Positions 63,908-64,000 of a stretch of DNA of 64,000 nt are shown in pieces (the stretch's first letter is position 1; every line of letters starts with the position of its first letter). This stretch comes from Ecdyonurus torrentis (taxonomy: Eukaryota; Arthropoda; Insecta; Ephemeroptera; Heptageniidae): NCBI GenBank assembly GCA_949318235.1, contig CASGGR010000022.1, positions 776,690 through 840,689 of the forward strand, read 5' to 3'. Under the pieces are notes generated by a model that was not told the DNA's origin, searched no databases, and was given only the letters and a program-made list of their open reading frames with translations. Made by a program: the position numbers and the translations under genes.

Positions 63908-64000
63908 ATAATACAAAGTTTCAATTTCAAGAATTAAATGTTATTGAATTATAATAATTATACTTTTTACACGATTAAAACTAGTTTTGATGATTTCTCA
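63908..64000 (+). repeat. Partial family B monomer at the right edge
   Basis: The last 93 bases are the start of a monomer of the CATAATACAAAG, GAATTATAATAATTAT subtype also seen at 59,972. The window ends inside it, so the array continues to the right. Confidence 0.9.

Larger units (their letters stand above)
1..64000 (+). repeat. Tandem satellite array, ~246-bp monomer, about 260 copies
   Basis: The entire window is a head-to-tail array. The landmark TCATGAAAC or TCATAAAAC recurs at 40, 285, 529, 775, 1021, 1266 and so on, every 244-246 bp to 63,908. All monomers lie in the same orientation and I saw no unique sequence, inversion or inserted element between them. One consensus monomer has about 72 G/C in 246 bases (roughly 29% G+C) and is rich in runs of four to seven A or T. 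Arrays of this kind are characteristic of eukaryotic constitutive heterochromatin. The family is not one I recognise, so host and chromosomal position are left open. Copies differ by substitutions and 1-3 bp indels, and the differences are organised into higher-order repeats listed separately. Confidence 0.98.
41781..64000 (+). repeat. Satellite family B domain
   Basis: About 90 monomers carry TCATAAAAC (some TCATTATAC or TCATAATAC) at the junction, so the ATG and BspHI site of family A are absent. Linked B features are GCTCCGACGC in the core, CACTCGTC with CCTAGTCATA in many copies, CAATATAAC, CTATTTTGAC or CTATTTTAAC in the variable segment, and GAATTAAATG with GAATTATAAAAATCAT in one recurrent subtype. 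Nearly all B monomers keep ACTAGT (SpeI), while many A subtypes have lost it. The period is close to 246 bp. The window ends inside a monomer (63,908-64,000), so the domain continues beyond it. Confidence 0.93.

Noticed and set aside
1..64000. CRISPR array
   Set aside because: The repeat is contiguous with a period near 246 bp, and there are no unique spacers between short repeats.

Overview
The whole window is one uninterrupted eukaryotic satellite-DNA array. A unit of about 246 bp (245-246 bp in most copies) repeats head-to-tail from base 1 to base 64,000, all in one orientation, giving roughly 260 monomers plus partial ones at both edges (1-39 and 63,908-64,000). A hand count on one consensus gives about 29% G+C. 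I found no protein gene, RNA gene, transposon, inversion or unique sequence. Every open reading frame of 60-83 codons lies inside the repeat and recurs because the repeat recurs, so none is annotated as a gene. The family is not one I can name from memory. The setting is most likely heterochromatin (centromeric, pericentromeric or subtelomeric) of a eukaryote, read through by a long-read assembly. Variants typical of CpG decay hint at a genome with CpG methylation, such as a plant or vertebrate, but this is inference.

Layout: two related monomer families meet at a sharp border near 41,780. Family A (1 to about 41,780) carries TCATGAAAC at the monomer junction; family B (about 41,781 to 64,000) carries TCATAAAAC there, with other linked differences. 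One complete B monomer (37,605-37,850) lies inside family A and matches, base for base by eye, the B monomer at 42,273-42,518.

Within each family the monomers form higher-order repeats made by unequal exchange. In A: an 18-monomer duplication (1-2,180 copied at 4,420-6,599), a 5-monomer repeat (2,078-4,481), a 14-monomer duplication (6,571-13,448) with a nested 3-monomer repeat, 7- and 8-monomer duplications (13,790-20,660), an 11-monomer repeat with shortened copies (about 21,397-33,184), and a 19-monomer duplication (33,185-42,518) that runs across the A/B border. In B: short repeats of 2-7 monomers, and a 20-monomer tandem duplication (47,438-52,353 copied at 52,354-56,777) whose second copy has lost exactly two monomers, followed by 11- and 5-monomer repeats to the end. 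Chimeric monomers mark several exchange points.

Each monomer also carries four short inverted repeats and a nearly invariant segment around CCGACGCATAC...TTATTGACAA. These are the only candidates for sequence-level function, for example protein binding or DNA structure. There is no gene system here; the biology of interest is satellite evolution and possible centromere or heterochromatin function.
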